IMG/VR virus record: IMGVR_UViG_3300040751_002530
Coordinates: 1 to 29,481 of that record
DNA from: a virus
DNA: 29,481 bases
Strand: one strand, 5' to 3'
Below the pieces are notes generated by a model. The model did no database searches and was not told where the DNA came from. It saw nothing but the letters and a program-made list of their open reading frames with translations. The stretch's first letter is position 1, and each line of letters begins with the position of its first letter. Positions 23,413-29,481 of the stretch are shown here, in pieces. The position numbers and the translations under genes were made by a program.

Positions 23413-23763
23413 TTATTTTACAATTTTAATATTACCTGCCGATATTGGGTAAGGTGTTGCAAGATACGCTGGTGTTCCTTGTTTTTTAGAAATATTTAAC
23501 TCGTCTTGAACGTTTTCACCAATCCCATCTTCTGGATCAACTTTTAATTTATCTATTGGTATATTTATTTCTATAATAGTTGGTTTATCATATTGTTCTT
23601 CCGCAAACCATTGTGCATTTTCAATAAAATTGGTTAAATATAGATATTTTGGGTTACCCATATTACCACCAACAAAACCATAGTTTGGGTTCCAACCATG
23701 CTGTGCAAGTTTTGTTGCATTTTCAAAAGAGGTTCCATGATATAGTTTAATATATTTCATCAT
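23413..23763 (-). CDS. Small ADP-ribosyltransferase-like protein
   Basis: A 116-residue protein with the classic opening YIKLYHGTSFENATKLAQHGW (His9), then YLYLTNFIENAQWFAEEQ near 40-57, IIEINIPIDKLKVDPEDG, and a Gly/Pro-rich end. This is the order H, Y/T, then an acidic residue seen in small phage ADP-ribosyltransferases. It has no capsid-targeting-like tag. The start could be either of two adjacent ATGs; 23763 keeps the 6-base spacing from a late box. It is 1 base upstream of the 607-residue gene. Confidence 0.78.
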   Translation of the reverse strand: MMKYIKLYHGTSFENATKLAQHGWNPNYGFVGGNMGNPKYLYLTNFIENAQWFAEEQYDKPTIIEINIPIDKLKVDPEDGIGENVQDELNISKKQGTPAYLATPYPISAGNIKIVK

Positions 23764-23769
23764 TTCAAT

Positions 23770-23777
23770 TATTTATC
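23770..23777 (-). promoter_or_regulatory. Late promoter box GATAAATA (- strand)
   Basis: GATAAATA on the - strand, 6 bases (ATTGAA) before the ATG at 23763; it overlaps the end of the upstream gene. Confidence 0.55.
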
Positions 23778-24015
23778 AATTTAAAATTGAAACGGGATTT
23801 TTTATTTCAGATAATCCAAATATTTTTCGCGTTTCGTTTAATTTATCGTATGTTATTTTTTCTAAAGAAAAATATTCATTTTCATCGGTTAATGAAAACC
23901 ATAAAATCGGTATATTTTGTTCAAATTTGATGATATAGTTATCAAATTTACAAAAATCCATCGAATATGGGTTTTTATTTATTGATTCTAAAATATTTGT
24001 TATATTATTTTTCAT
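23776..24015 (-). CDS. Small unknown protein
   Basis: A 79-residue protein starting 11 bases inside the end of the tagged gene at 24005. Pattern: helical start (NNITNILESINKNPYS), strands (NYIIKFEQNIPILWFSL), then helices. No family recognised. Close linkage to the tagged acetyltransferase-like gene could mean an immunity or partner protein, but nothing in the sequence shows it. Confidence 0.58.
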   Translation of the reverse strand: MKNNITNILESINKNPYSMDFCKFDNYIIKFEQNIPILWFSLTDENEYFSLEKITYDKLNETRKIFGLSEIKNPVSILN

Positions 24016-24571
24016 ATTGTATTATAAATCTCGAAAATTTAAAATCGGTATTTAGTTTTTCTTTATATTTTTGCATATCAGAATTAGAATCTATTTTTAT
24101 GACATCACCGTTTGGTAATATTACCGATATATTAATATATTGCTGGTTTATTAGTTTTTCCCAGAATGAAAACCCAAATTTACTCATTATTTGATCACTT
24201 ACAATATTTTTATATTTAGGTAATATAAAATCTAAAAATAATTTTCTAAAAATACCCTTATTATTTTTAGAGTTCCAAATCATTTTGGTTTCTATTTTAT
24301 ATTGATCGATAATTGAAAACCTATAATAAGCAACTATTTTATTATCGTCAATAAAAAAATATTCCTTTTCGTTACTAATATCACTATAATATATTTGAAT
24401 ATCATCTAATTTTGAAATTAAAGTTGTATTATTTTTTATTTCATTAATATCTAGTTCTTCTAGTTTATTTGATTCGCCTTCAAACCCACTTGGAATTTCC
24501 CAAGGGGATTCGATTAATATGTTATCATTATCAACATAACTCTCCCAAATTAATTCTTCTTCTGTCTTCAT
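24005..24571 (-). CDS. Tagged acetyltransferase-like internal protein
   Basis: A 188-residue protein with the MKTEEELIWESY tag, then a spacer with a second possible I-x-E site (ILIESPWE), then a GNAT-like region: YFFIDDNKIVAYYRFSIIDQ at 71-90, a conserved helix with KGIFRKLFLDFILPKY, IVSDQIMSKFGFSFWEKL to about 140, and a further strand (VILPNGDVIKID). The FSIIDQ and GFSFW(E/K)K blocks recur in the 607-residue protein at 21588. The GNAT assignment rests on this pattern and needs a profile search. A late promoter stands 6 bases upstream. Confidence 0.7.
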   Translation of the reverse strand: MKTEEELIWESYVDNDNILIESPWEIPSGFEGESNKLEELDINEIKNNTTLISKLDDIQIYYSDISNEKEYFFIDDNKIVAYYRFSIIDQYKIETKMIWNSKNNKGIFRKLFLDFILPKYKNIVSDQIMSKFGFSFWEKLINQQYINISVILPNGDVIKIDSNSDMQKYKEKLNTDFKFSRFIIQYEK

Positions 24572-24577
24572 TTCAAT

Positions 24578-24585
24578 TATTTATA
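24578..24585 (-). promoter_or_regulatory. Late promoter box TATAAATA (- strand)
   Basis: Exact TATAAATA on the - strand, 6 bases (ATTGAA) before the ATG at 24571. It lies just downstream of the terminator of the previous gene. Confidence 0.6.
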
Positions 24586-24609
24586 AAATTCTATAAATAA
24601 CTCAACAAA

Positions 24610-24635
24610 AAAACCCCTCGTTTCCGAGGGGTTTT
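24610..24635 (-). terminator. Intrinsic terminator
   Basis: AAAACCCCTCG, TTTC loop, CGAGGGGTTTT: an 11-bp stem with a GC-rich core flanked by A and T runs, so it can work in both directions. It lies 22 bases after the acidic gene ending at 24658 and separates it from the next - strand gene. Confidence 0.9.
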
Positions 24636-24657
24636 AATGTGTGTGAGAGAGAATTAA

Positions 24658-25182
24658 TTAAGAACCTTTAGTGGTTTTGTGTTTAAGTTCAGTAGGTTTA
24701 GTGCGTTTAACGAACTTATACTGTTTTTCTTCGCCATCTTTAGTTTCTGTTTCTTTATCAAGATCACCAGTTTTATCAGATGCTTTACCAGATTTAGTTC
24801 TTCCGCGAGCAGATTCAGCACTTGGAGCAGATTGTGATTCAACAGCTTCTTTTTCAAGTTCTTCGATATCTGAGATATCATCGCCACCGAAATCATCGAA
24901 TCCGTCTTCATCGCTACCGTCTTCATCGGAGAACTCATCTTCGGCTTCATCAACTTCACCAACTTGGTCGAGGATGCTTCTAAGGACACCAACTTCTTCT
25001 TCAGATAACTCTACAGTATAAGTTGTTGTTTCACCTTCTTCACCATCTTCAATCTCATCGATATCAGATTCATAATCATCGACAATATCTTCACCTTCGT
25101 CAGCGAAAAGATTATCGTCTTCTAGAGCCTCTTTGCAAAGGCGATCAAATTTACTAAGGAATGATGTTTTTTTTGTTTTCAT
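24658..25182 (-). CDS. Very acidic head-associated candidate protein
   Basis: A 174-residue protein with a short basic start (MKTKKTSFLSKFDRLCKEALE), a long Asp/Glu-rich middle, an IEELEKEAVES helix, and a basic low-complexity end rich in Lys/Thr (KFVKRTKPTELKHKTTKGS). The start resembles that of the protein at 17709 (FDxL..E pattern). Its composition suits a prohead core or DNA-mimic internal protein; no family match. It has its own late promoter and a strong terminator, so it is a single-gene unit, probably highly expressed. Confidence 0.72.
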   Translation of the reverse strand: MKTKKTSFLSKFDRLCKEALEDDNLFADEGEDIVDDYESDIDEIEDGEEGETTTYTVELSEEEVGVLRSILDQVGEVDEAEDEFSDEDGSDEDGFDDFGGDDISDIEELEKEAVESQSAPSAESARGRTKSGKASDKTGDLDKETETKDGEEKQYKFVKRTKPTELKHKTTKGS

Positions 25183-25208
25183 ATATAATATTAAAAGTTC
25201 GTTTTAAT

Positions 25209-25216
25209 TATTTATA
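25209..25216 (-). promoter_or_regulatory. Late promoter box TATAAATA (- strand)
   Basis: TATAAATA on the - strand, 26 bases before the ATG at 25182, so this mRNA has a normal short leader, unlike most others here. Confidence 0.55.
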
Positions 25217-25236
25217 TTTTAAACGAAATTTTTTTT

Positions 25237-25244
25237 TATAAATA
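25237..25244 (+). promoter_or_regulatory. Late promoter box TATAAATA for terminase part 1
   Basis: Exact TATAAATA after a T-run, 6 bases (ATTGAA) before the ATG at 25251. It forms a divergent pair with the box at 25209. Confidence 0.6.
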
Positions 25245-25250
25245 ATTGAA

Positions 25251-25916
25251 ATGACGGAAAAACAAGAAATTATTATAGATTATGATAAATTAATCGAAAA
25301 GGTAAATAAAACATATAAGGGTGATAAGACGGTTCCTTATATGGGTAACAATAGTTTACCAGATATAAAGTCGGATTATGAATATGATAAAGACCGTGTT
25401 GATATAATAAGAAAATGTAGTGAAGACATTGTTTTCTTTGCTGAAAATTTCTTTTATATTATATCTGCTGGTAAAAAACAACGTATTAAATTAAGGGATT
25501 ATCAGAAACGTGGTTTAAAATTATTCCAAGATAATAATAAAGTTATTTTCAATACAAGTCGCCAAATGGGAAAAACCTCGCTAATGTCAATATATGCAGT
25601 ATGGTTGGCAACATTCTTTGAATATAGGCAAATTCTAGTTGTAGCTAATAAAGCTGATACAGCTAAAGAAATTTTAAGTAGAATTAAATTAGCATATGAA
25701 GAATTACCAAATTGGATAAAATCTGGTATATTATCTTGGAATAAATTATCTGTTGATTTTAAAAATGGATCGGGTATTAAAATATCCGCTACATCTAGTG
25801 ATGCTGCCAGAGGTCAATCGTTAAATTGCTTATCGGGGGATTCTAATATCGAAATAGTTAAAGATGGTATTATTTATGATTTTTCTTTAGAGGAATTGAC
25901 TCATCTAAATAAATAA
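25251..25916 (+). CDS. 17: Large terminase gp17, N-terminal half plus split-intein N part
   Basis: A 221-residue protein: 192 residues of terminase followed by 29 of intein. The terminase part carries the packaging ATPase's Q-motif region (LRDYQKRGL), Walker A FNTSRQMGKTSLMSIYA (T4: SRQLGKT), and ILSWNKLSVDFKNGSGI...ATSSDAARGQSLN, which lines up with T4 gp17 up to just before Walker B. At 25827 the intein begins with Cys (CLSGDSNIEIV, block A). The frame stops at 25914-25916, so Walker B and the nuclease must come from the gene at 25951 by trans-splicing. Confidence 0.9.
   Translation: MTEKQEIIIDYDKLIEKVNKTYKGDKTVPYMGNNSLPDIKSDYEYDKDRVDIIRKCSEDIVFFAENFFYIISAGKKQRIKLRDYQKRGLKLFQDNNKVIFNTSRQMGKTSLMSIYAVWLATFFEYRQILVVANKADTAKEILSRIKLAYEELPNWIKSGILSWNKLSVDFKNGSGIKISATSSDAARGQSLNCLSGDSNIEIVKDGIIYDFSLEELTHLNK
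25827..25913 (+). other. Intein N part (29 residues)
   Basis: Begins CLSGDSNIEIVKDG, the usual intein block A with catalytic Cys1, directly after terminase residue Asn192, and ends at the stop codon. Block B (TxxH) is absent here and is found in the partner gene. Its short length matches the atypically split class exemplified, from memory, by the AceL-TerL intein. Confidence 0.88.
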
Positions 25917-25936
25917 CGTCTAAAAGACCCCGTATG

Positions 25937-25944
25937 TATAAATA
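25937..25944 (+). promoter_or_regulatory. Late promoter box TATAAATA for terminase part 2
   Basis: Exact TATAAATA in the 34-base gap between the two terminase genes, 6 bases (ATTAAA) before the ATG at 25951. It gives the second half its own late transcript. Confidence 0.6.
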
Positions 25945-25950
25945 ATTAAA

Positions 25951-28659
25951 ATGGATATAGTTACAGAAATATATGAGAAACATAAAAGTGATCCTAACAG
26001 GATTATAGCTTGTTATAGGACAAATGAAAATGGGTTTACCGATAAACTAAAGAAAGGAACTAATTTTTTAGATGGTCTTTTTTTAAAGAGGGAGGTATCA
26101 CAGCGATTATATCATTATATACATAATTTAAAAGAGATACCAAAAAACAAGTATGGGTGGTATTTAAAATACATCAATTTGGTCGATGGTTATAGTGGTG
26201 ATTTAAGTGAGATATTAAGAGAGAAGACTATCGATGATCTTAATGAACAAGAAAAATTAGCATATTGTAATTCATCTCCATTTAGAACCAAAGGTGTATC
26301 AGAATATATTATAGAAAATACACAGTTTTTAAAAAATAGCGATCTATTTACAAGGAGATGTTATTTGAGATATGATGTTGATCACCCTATAACTAAAATG
26401 GGTAAAGAAATAAAGATATTTGCTCAAAATTTAAATCTAATAAAAACATATTCGGATTTCCTAAAAAATAAAAACAAATTTCTAGAAGATTGGTTTTATG
26501 GTGATGAAGAAAAACGAAGATTTATAATGCCTGTAGTTAGAGAATGTGATAATGTGATAGATTATATAAATTCTTTATCACCAGATTTTTTAGAAAAAGA
26601 CTATAATAATATAATGCAAAAATTATATTGTATATTTAATGGTGTTGATGAACTACCAAAATGCGCTCATTGTAATAATAATATAACTGTTGATCAATTT
26701 TCTACGCCACTATTAAAATACCCAAAAACTTGTTCAGTTACATGTAGTAATAAATATGTTGAAAACATTAAGAATAGATTAAAACATAATAATGAAAATG
26801 ATAAGGGGTTTTTTACTAATGTCGGTAAAAATGAGGATAAAATATTAGATTGTTTAAATATTAAAACTAGACAAAAACAGATATCTAAATATTTTGTAGA
26901 TGGTATTGACGGAGATGTTATAGTTGAGGTTAACGAAAAACACCATTTATGGGCAAAACACGTTAAGCGAGATATTGAAAAATATAAAGAATTCGATAGA
27001 TTGGGATACAATATAATTGTAGTATGGGATACATTATATGAAAAATTAGATCGAATTGTTAAAAAGCGTGTGGAATATGAGAATATGATGCGCGAATTTG
27101 GTATCAATATTGTATTTTTAAATTATAATGGTTTTGATGTTGTAACTGATACAGGTATCCAACCATTTTTATATAGTAAATTAATGGGTAAGAAGAAATT
27201 GTTTGAAATTAAAACTGACAATTTTTCTACAAAATCTACAATTGATCATATATATTTTGATAATAATTTCGATGAGAAAAAGCTATCAGAATTAAATGTC
27301 GGTGATAAAATACAGACAAAAAACGGTGACGAGCAAATTATTTCGATAACCGATTTAAATGAAGAAACCTCAGTATATGACTTGATAAGTGTTCGGAACA
27401 GTCGTTTCTTCGCTGATGGTATTTTGGTTCATAATTGCCTCCTAGTAGACGAAGCTGCCCACATCGATGAGCATATGTTGGAGGAATTTTGGTCTGCTGT
27501 ATATCCAACAATATCTAATGATCCAGATGCTAGACTTATTATGGCATCAACTCCAAATGGTGTGGGTAATTTATTTCATGACCTTTGGGAAAAAGCTCAA
27601 TCAGATACTAGTGAGTGGGGGTATTTGAAGGTTTTATGGAATGAAATACCTGGTCGTGACGAGGCTTGGGCAGCGGGAAAAATAAAAGACTTAGGACAAG
27701 ACAAATTTGAACAAGAATATGAATGTAAGTTCCTTGAATCTGGTGGTTCAAATATTCCAGAAGACTTATATAATGAACTAGCTGCTGAATGTGGCCAACC
27801 TAGACTTGAAATAGAACAATTTAAAGGTTATAAAATATTTGATGAACCAGATTTAGAAAATAAACTATATGTAGCTGGTGTTGATATTGCAGAGGGTGTT
27901 GGTAAGTGTAATTCATGTATCCAGATATTGGATATAACTGACATGACAAATATAAAACAAGCTGCAACATATGCTTGTAATACGATTGGACCGAACGAAT
28001 TTGCTCGTCAATTAAATGAAATAATGAAACATTGGGGGAAACCCCCCTTAGCGATTGAACGTAATAATACAGGTGGGGGTGTAGTTATTAATCTCATGGA
28101 TAAAGACTATAGTTACCCATGTTTAGTTAATTTCGCGCATAAACAAGGAAGGGTTGATTATGGTCACTTAAAAGGCATAACAAGTTCAACCAATACAAAA
28201 TTCTATGGTGTTAGCAATATGTTCTATTTCTTAAAGACCCATAGAAGAGTCCGTTTACGTGATTTAGAAACACTTAAAGAGTTAAATACATTCGTTAAAC
28301 ACAAAAATGAAAGATGGGCTAGAAAATCGGATACATATCTTGATGATAGAGTTGATGCATTGATTTGGGCATTGATTTGTATCCATGAAGCTGTAGCTGT
28401 TCAATATTTCACTATTGATATGTGGGATGATAATAAAAAACCATTTAGTCTTCAACCATTATATGAGATATATGGTAAAAAGGATGGTTTTAGATTTGGA
28501 ACAGCCGAAAATAATTATGGTGTTGATAATATTGTCATGCCGTTAGGTGATTTTGATCCAAATATGCAAGAAATGTTGGATGCTGGTTGGTTAACACCAG
28601 AAATGGATCATGAAAGTGGTTTTAGAAGTTATGAACCATCACCATATCAATTTTTATAA
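25951..28659 (+). CDS. 17: Homing-endonuclease domain + split-intein C part + gp17 C-terminal part
   Basis: A 902-residue protein in three parts. Residues 1 to about 394 look like a homing endonuclease: a possible zinc finger with Cys238/241 and Cys261/265, then KYFVDGIDGDVIVEVNEKHH (about 312-332) and LGYNIIVVWDTLYEKLD, in the style of Vsr-like PD-(D/E)xK nucleases. Residues about 395-495 are the intein C part. From Cys496 the terminase resumes for 407 residues: Walker B CLLVDEAAHI, coupling motif MASTPNG, and nuclease acids in YVAGVDIAEG, PLAIERNNTGGG and YLDDRVDALIWAL, as in T4 D401/E458/D542. Spliced length would be 599 (T4: 610). Confidence 0.9.
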   Translation: MDIVTEIYEKHKSDPNRIIACYRTNENGFTDKLKKGTNFLDGLFLKREVSQRLYHYIHNLKEIPKNKYGWYLKYINLVDGYSGDLSEILREKTIDDLNEQEKLAYCNSSPFRTKGVSEYIIENTQFLKNSDLFTRRCYLRYDVDHPITKMGKEIKIFAQNLNLIKTYSDFLKNKNKFLEDWFYGDEEKRRFIMPVVRECDNVIDYINSLSPDFLEKDYNNIMQKLYCIFNGVDELPKCAHCNNNITVDQFSTPLLKYPKTCSVTCSNKYVENIKNRLKHNNENDKGFFTNVGKNEDKILDCLNIKTRQKQISKYFVDGIDGDVIVEVNEKHHLWAKHVKRDIEKYKEFDRLGYNIIVVWDTLYEKLDRIVKKRVEYENMMREFGINIVFLNYNGFDVVTDTGIQPFLYSKLMGKKKLFEIKTDNFSTKSTIDHIYFDNNFDEKKLSELNVGDKIQTKNGDEQIISITDLNEETSVYDLISVRNSRFFADGILVHNCLLVDEAAHIDEHMLEEFWSAVYPTISNDPDARLIMASTPNGVGNLFHDLWEKAQSDTSEWGYLKVLWNEIPGRDEAWAAGKIKDLGQDKFEQEYECKFLESGGSNIPEDLYNELAAECGQPRLEIEQFKGYKIFDEPDLENKLYVAGVDIAEGVGKCNSCIQILDITDMTNIKQAATYACNTIGPNEFARQLNEIMKHWGKPPLAIERNNTGGGVVINLMDKDYSYPCLVNFAHKQGRVDYGHLKGITSSTNTKFYGVSNMFYFLKTHRRVRLRDLETLKELNTFVKHKNERWARKSDTYLDDRVDALIWALICIHEAVAVQYFTIDMWDDNKKPFSLQPLYEIYGKKDGFRFGTAENNYGVDNIVMPLGDFDPNMQEMLDAGWLTPEMDHESGFRSYEPSPYQFL
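27133..27435 (+). other. Intein C part (about 101 residues)
   Basis: VVTDTGIQPF opens the region; STIDH carries the block B TxxH; LNVGDKIQTKNGDEQI, VYDLISV (block F) and FFADGILVHN (block G, His-Asn) follow, then Cys as the first C-extein residue. All splicing residues are present. The left boundary is approximate. Confidence 0.87.
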
Positions 28660-28662
28660 ATA
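28655..28662 (+). promoter_or_regulatory. Late promoter box TATAAATA
   Basis: Exact TATAAATA overlapping the terminase stop codon, 6 bases (TTTAAT) before the ATG at 28669. Confidence 0.6.
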
Positions 28663-28668
28663 TTTAAT

Positions 28669-29190
28669 ATGAAAACGGAAGAAGAATTAATTTGGGAAGC
28701 ATATAATAATGATGAATTGAGAGATATTGTAAATATACTCAAAACAAAGTATAAAAATAGACGAGTTGTTGCAACAAATGATGATAAAATTAATTTAAAT
28801 ATTGTTACTGAACAGGACAATCGACCAAAACCAAGAGGTTTGTGGTATGCTCTCGGTGGCGAATGGTTACAATTTTTAACAAGCGAATGGGAAAATCATG
28901 GGATGGAATATGATAACGTATTTCATTTAAATATAGATTATTCCTCAATATTGCGGATAAATAATACTCAAAAATTTGACGAATTTGAACAAAAATATTC
29001 AGAGAGTGGGGGTAAATACAAATCGATGGTAGATTGGAGAAAAGTTTCACAAGATTATAAAGGTGTAGAAATTATACCATACAACTATAGTAAACGTTTG
29101 AAGTCAATGTGGTATTATGGTTGGGATATAGGGTCTGGATGTATTTGGGATACATCTGCTATTAAAAATTATAACAAGATAAATATTTAA
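28669..29190 (+). CDS. Tagged effector-like internal protein
   Basis: A 173-residue protein starting MKTEEELIWEAY. The body has features of a widespread but unnamed phage family: KPRGLWYALGGEWLQFL at 54-70, VFHLNIDYSSILRIN near 85-98, VDWRKVSQDYKGVEIIPY at 121-138 and WYYGWDIGSGCIWD at 148-161. The order (substrate-loop Gly/Trp, Ser/Tyr, late Glu near GVEI) would fit an ADP-ribosyltransferase-like fold, but this is a tentative reading. The tag suggests packaging in the head and injection. It lies between the terminase and a tail-tube-like gene, an unusual place for an accessory gene. Confidence 0.7.
   Translation: MKTEEELIWEAYNNDELRDIVNILKTKYKNRRVVATNDDKINLNIVTEQDNRPKPRGLWYALGGEWLQFLTSEWENHGMEYDNVFHLNIDYSSILRINNTQKFDEFEQKYSESGGKYKSMVDWRKVSQDYKGVEIIPYNYSKRLKSMWYYGWDIGSGCIWDTSAIKNYNKINI
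29178..29185 (+). promoter_or_regulatory. Late promoter box GATAAATA
   Basis: GATAAATA at the end of the tagged gene, 6 bases (TTTAAA) before the ATG at 29192. Confidence 0.55.
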
Positions 29191-29191
29191 A

Positions 29192-29481
29192 ATGTCCGAA
29201 GATAAAAAAACCTTAATTCAACCCGAACAATATGATATTAAACAATCTGTGCTCAATAAGAGTAGATCAGATAAGTTTATTATGGTATTAACCTTACCTG
29301 AAGCTCTTCGTAAACTTAAATCGGATACACGTAGTAACACAAAGGTTGATTTTGACACATTGCAGTTTACAATTAAGGGGTCACCAGTTCCAGATATAAT
29401 TGTCCCCGCTATAGCTCAACCTTATGCTGGTCAAGAGTTGAAAATATCATCTCATAGTAGATCGCCATATGAAACTGTATT
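29192..29481 (+). CDS. Probable tail-tube-like structural protein (partial)
   Basis: The first 96 residues of a protein that runs off the window. It starts MSEDKKTLIQPEQYDI, then SDKFIMVLTLPEALRKLKS, LQFTIKGSPVPDIIVPAI and PYAGQELKISSHSRSPYE. The pattern of a strand carrying a Pro-Val-Pro turn, then GQxLKISSHxRxPYE, resembles tail-tube (gp19-like) proteins of T4-like phages. T4 gene 19 lies soon after gene 17, which fits. Late promoter 6 bases upstream. Confidence 0.6.
   Translation, partial: MSEDKKTLIQPEQYDIKQSVLNKSRSDKFIMVLTLPEALRKLKSDTRSNTKVDFDTLQFTIKGSPVPDIIVPAIAQPYAGQELKISSHSRSPYETV

Noticed and set aside
24671-25021. A 116-residue Ser/Pro-rich open frame on the + strand
   Set aside because: It is the antisense shadow of the acidic Asp/Glu-rich gene on the - strand, has no promoter or start context, and its composition is explained by that gene's codons.
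28034-28046. GGGGG-AAA-CCCCC mini-hairpin in the terminase gene
   Set aside because: It encodes a Gly-Lys-Pro-Pro stretch just before the conserved nuclease motif; the stem is short and no regulatory context is seen.
1-29481. tRNA genes, CRISPR arrays, insertion sequences or an integrase
   Set aside because: No cloverleaf-like sequence, regularly spaced repeats, transposase or integrase motifs were seen; the only mobile element is the intein/endonuclease in the terminase.

Overview
The window is a piece of an AT-rich, T4-like myovirus genome (or a metagenomic contig of one). The replication proteins are recognisably T4-type: UvsX recombinase, gp41 helicase, gp61 primase, gp32 single-strand binding protein, gp45 sliding clamp and the RNase H/FEN exonuclease. 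The structural side has a gp14-like neck protein, large terminase gp17 and a probable tail-tube protein. Many genes sit directly behind a T4-type late promoter (TATAAATA or GATAAATA). Genes are tightly packed, often with overlapping stop and start codons, and almost none has a Shine-Dalgarno sequence. The host cannot be named from the sequence; a marine or other AT-rich bacterium is a guess.

Layout. From 1 to about 16.9 kb everything is on the + strand: uvsX, a P-loop protein and a glycosyltransferase, small unknown genes, an AAA-type ATPase, helicase gp41, gp32, clamp gp45, then a nucleotide-sugar cassette (4-keto-sugar epimerase/reductase, RmlA, RmlB) and the nuclease rnh, ending with primase gp61. 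From 16.9 to 18.2 kb three genes, probably of virion proteins, run on the - strand. From 18.2 to 20.2 kb five genes run on the + strand. From 25.2 back to 20.2 kb a - strand block holds an acidic protein, several effector-like proteins and the gp14-like neck protein. From 25.25 kb to the end the + strand encodes the large terminase, another effector-like protein and the start of a probable tail-tube gene.

Two things stand out. First, four otherwise unrelated proteins on both strands share the N-terminus MKTEEELIWE(S/A)Y. It resembles the capsid-targeting sequence of T4 internal proteins and Alt (MKTYxEFIxEA) and ends in an I-x-E site of the kind cut by the T4 prohead protease. The payloads behind it look like ADP-ribosyltransferases and an acetyltransferase-like domain. 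I read this as a set of head-packaged proteins injected with the DNA. A 607-residue nucleotidyltransferase-like protein and an untagged ADP-ribosyltransferase-like protein sit among them.

Second, the large terminase is split into two genes by a very unevenly split intein. The first gene ends 29 residues into the intein; the second has its own late promoter and encodes an endonuclease, the C-terminal 101 residues of the intein, and the rest of the terminase. Walker A and Walker B lie on different polypeptides, so a working packaging motor should need protein trans-splicing.

Other points of interest: late promoters placed so close to ATG that the mRNAs should be leaderless; a predicted dTDP-L-rhamnose route without RmlC; loss of the zinc ligands in gp32; and a Gly-to-Cys change in the P-loop of the gp41 helicase.
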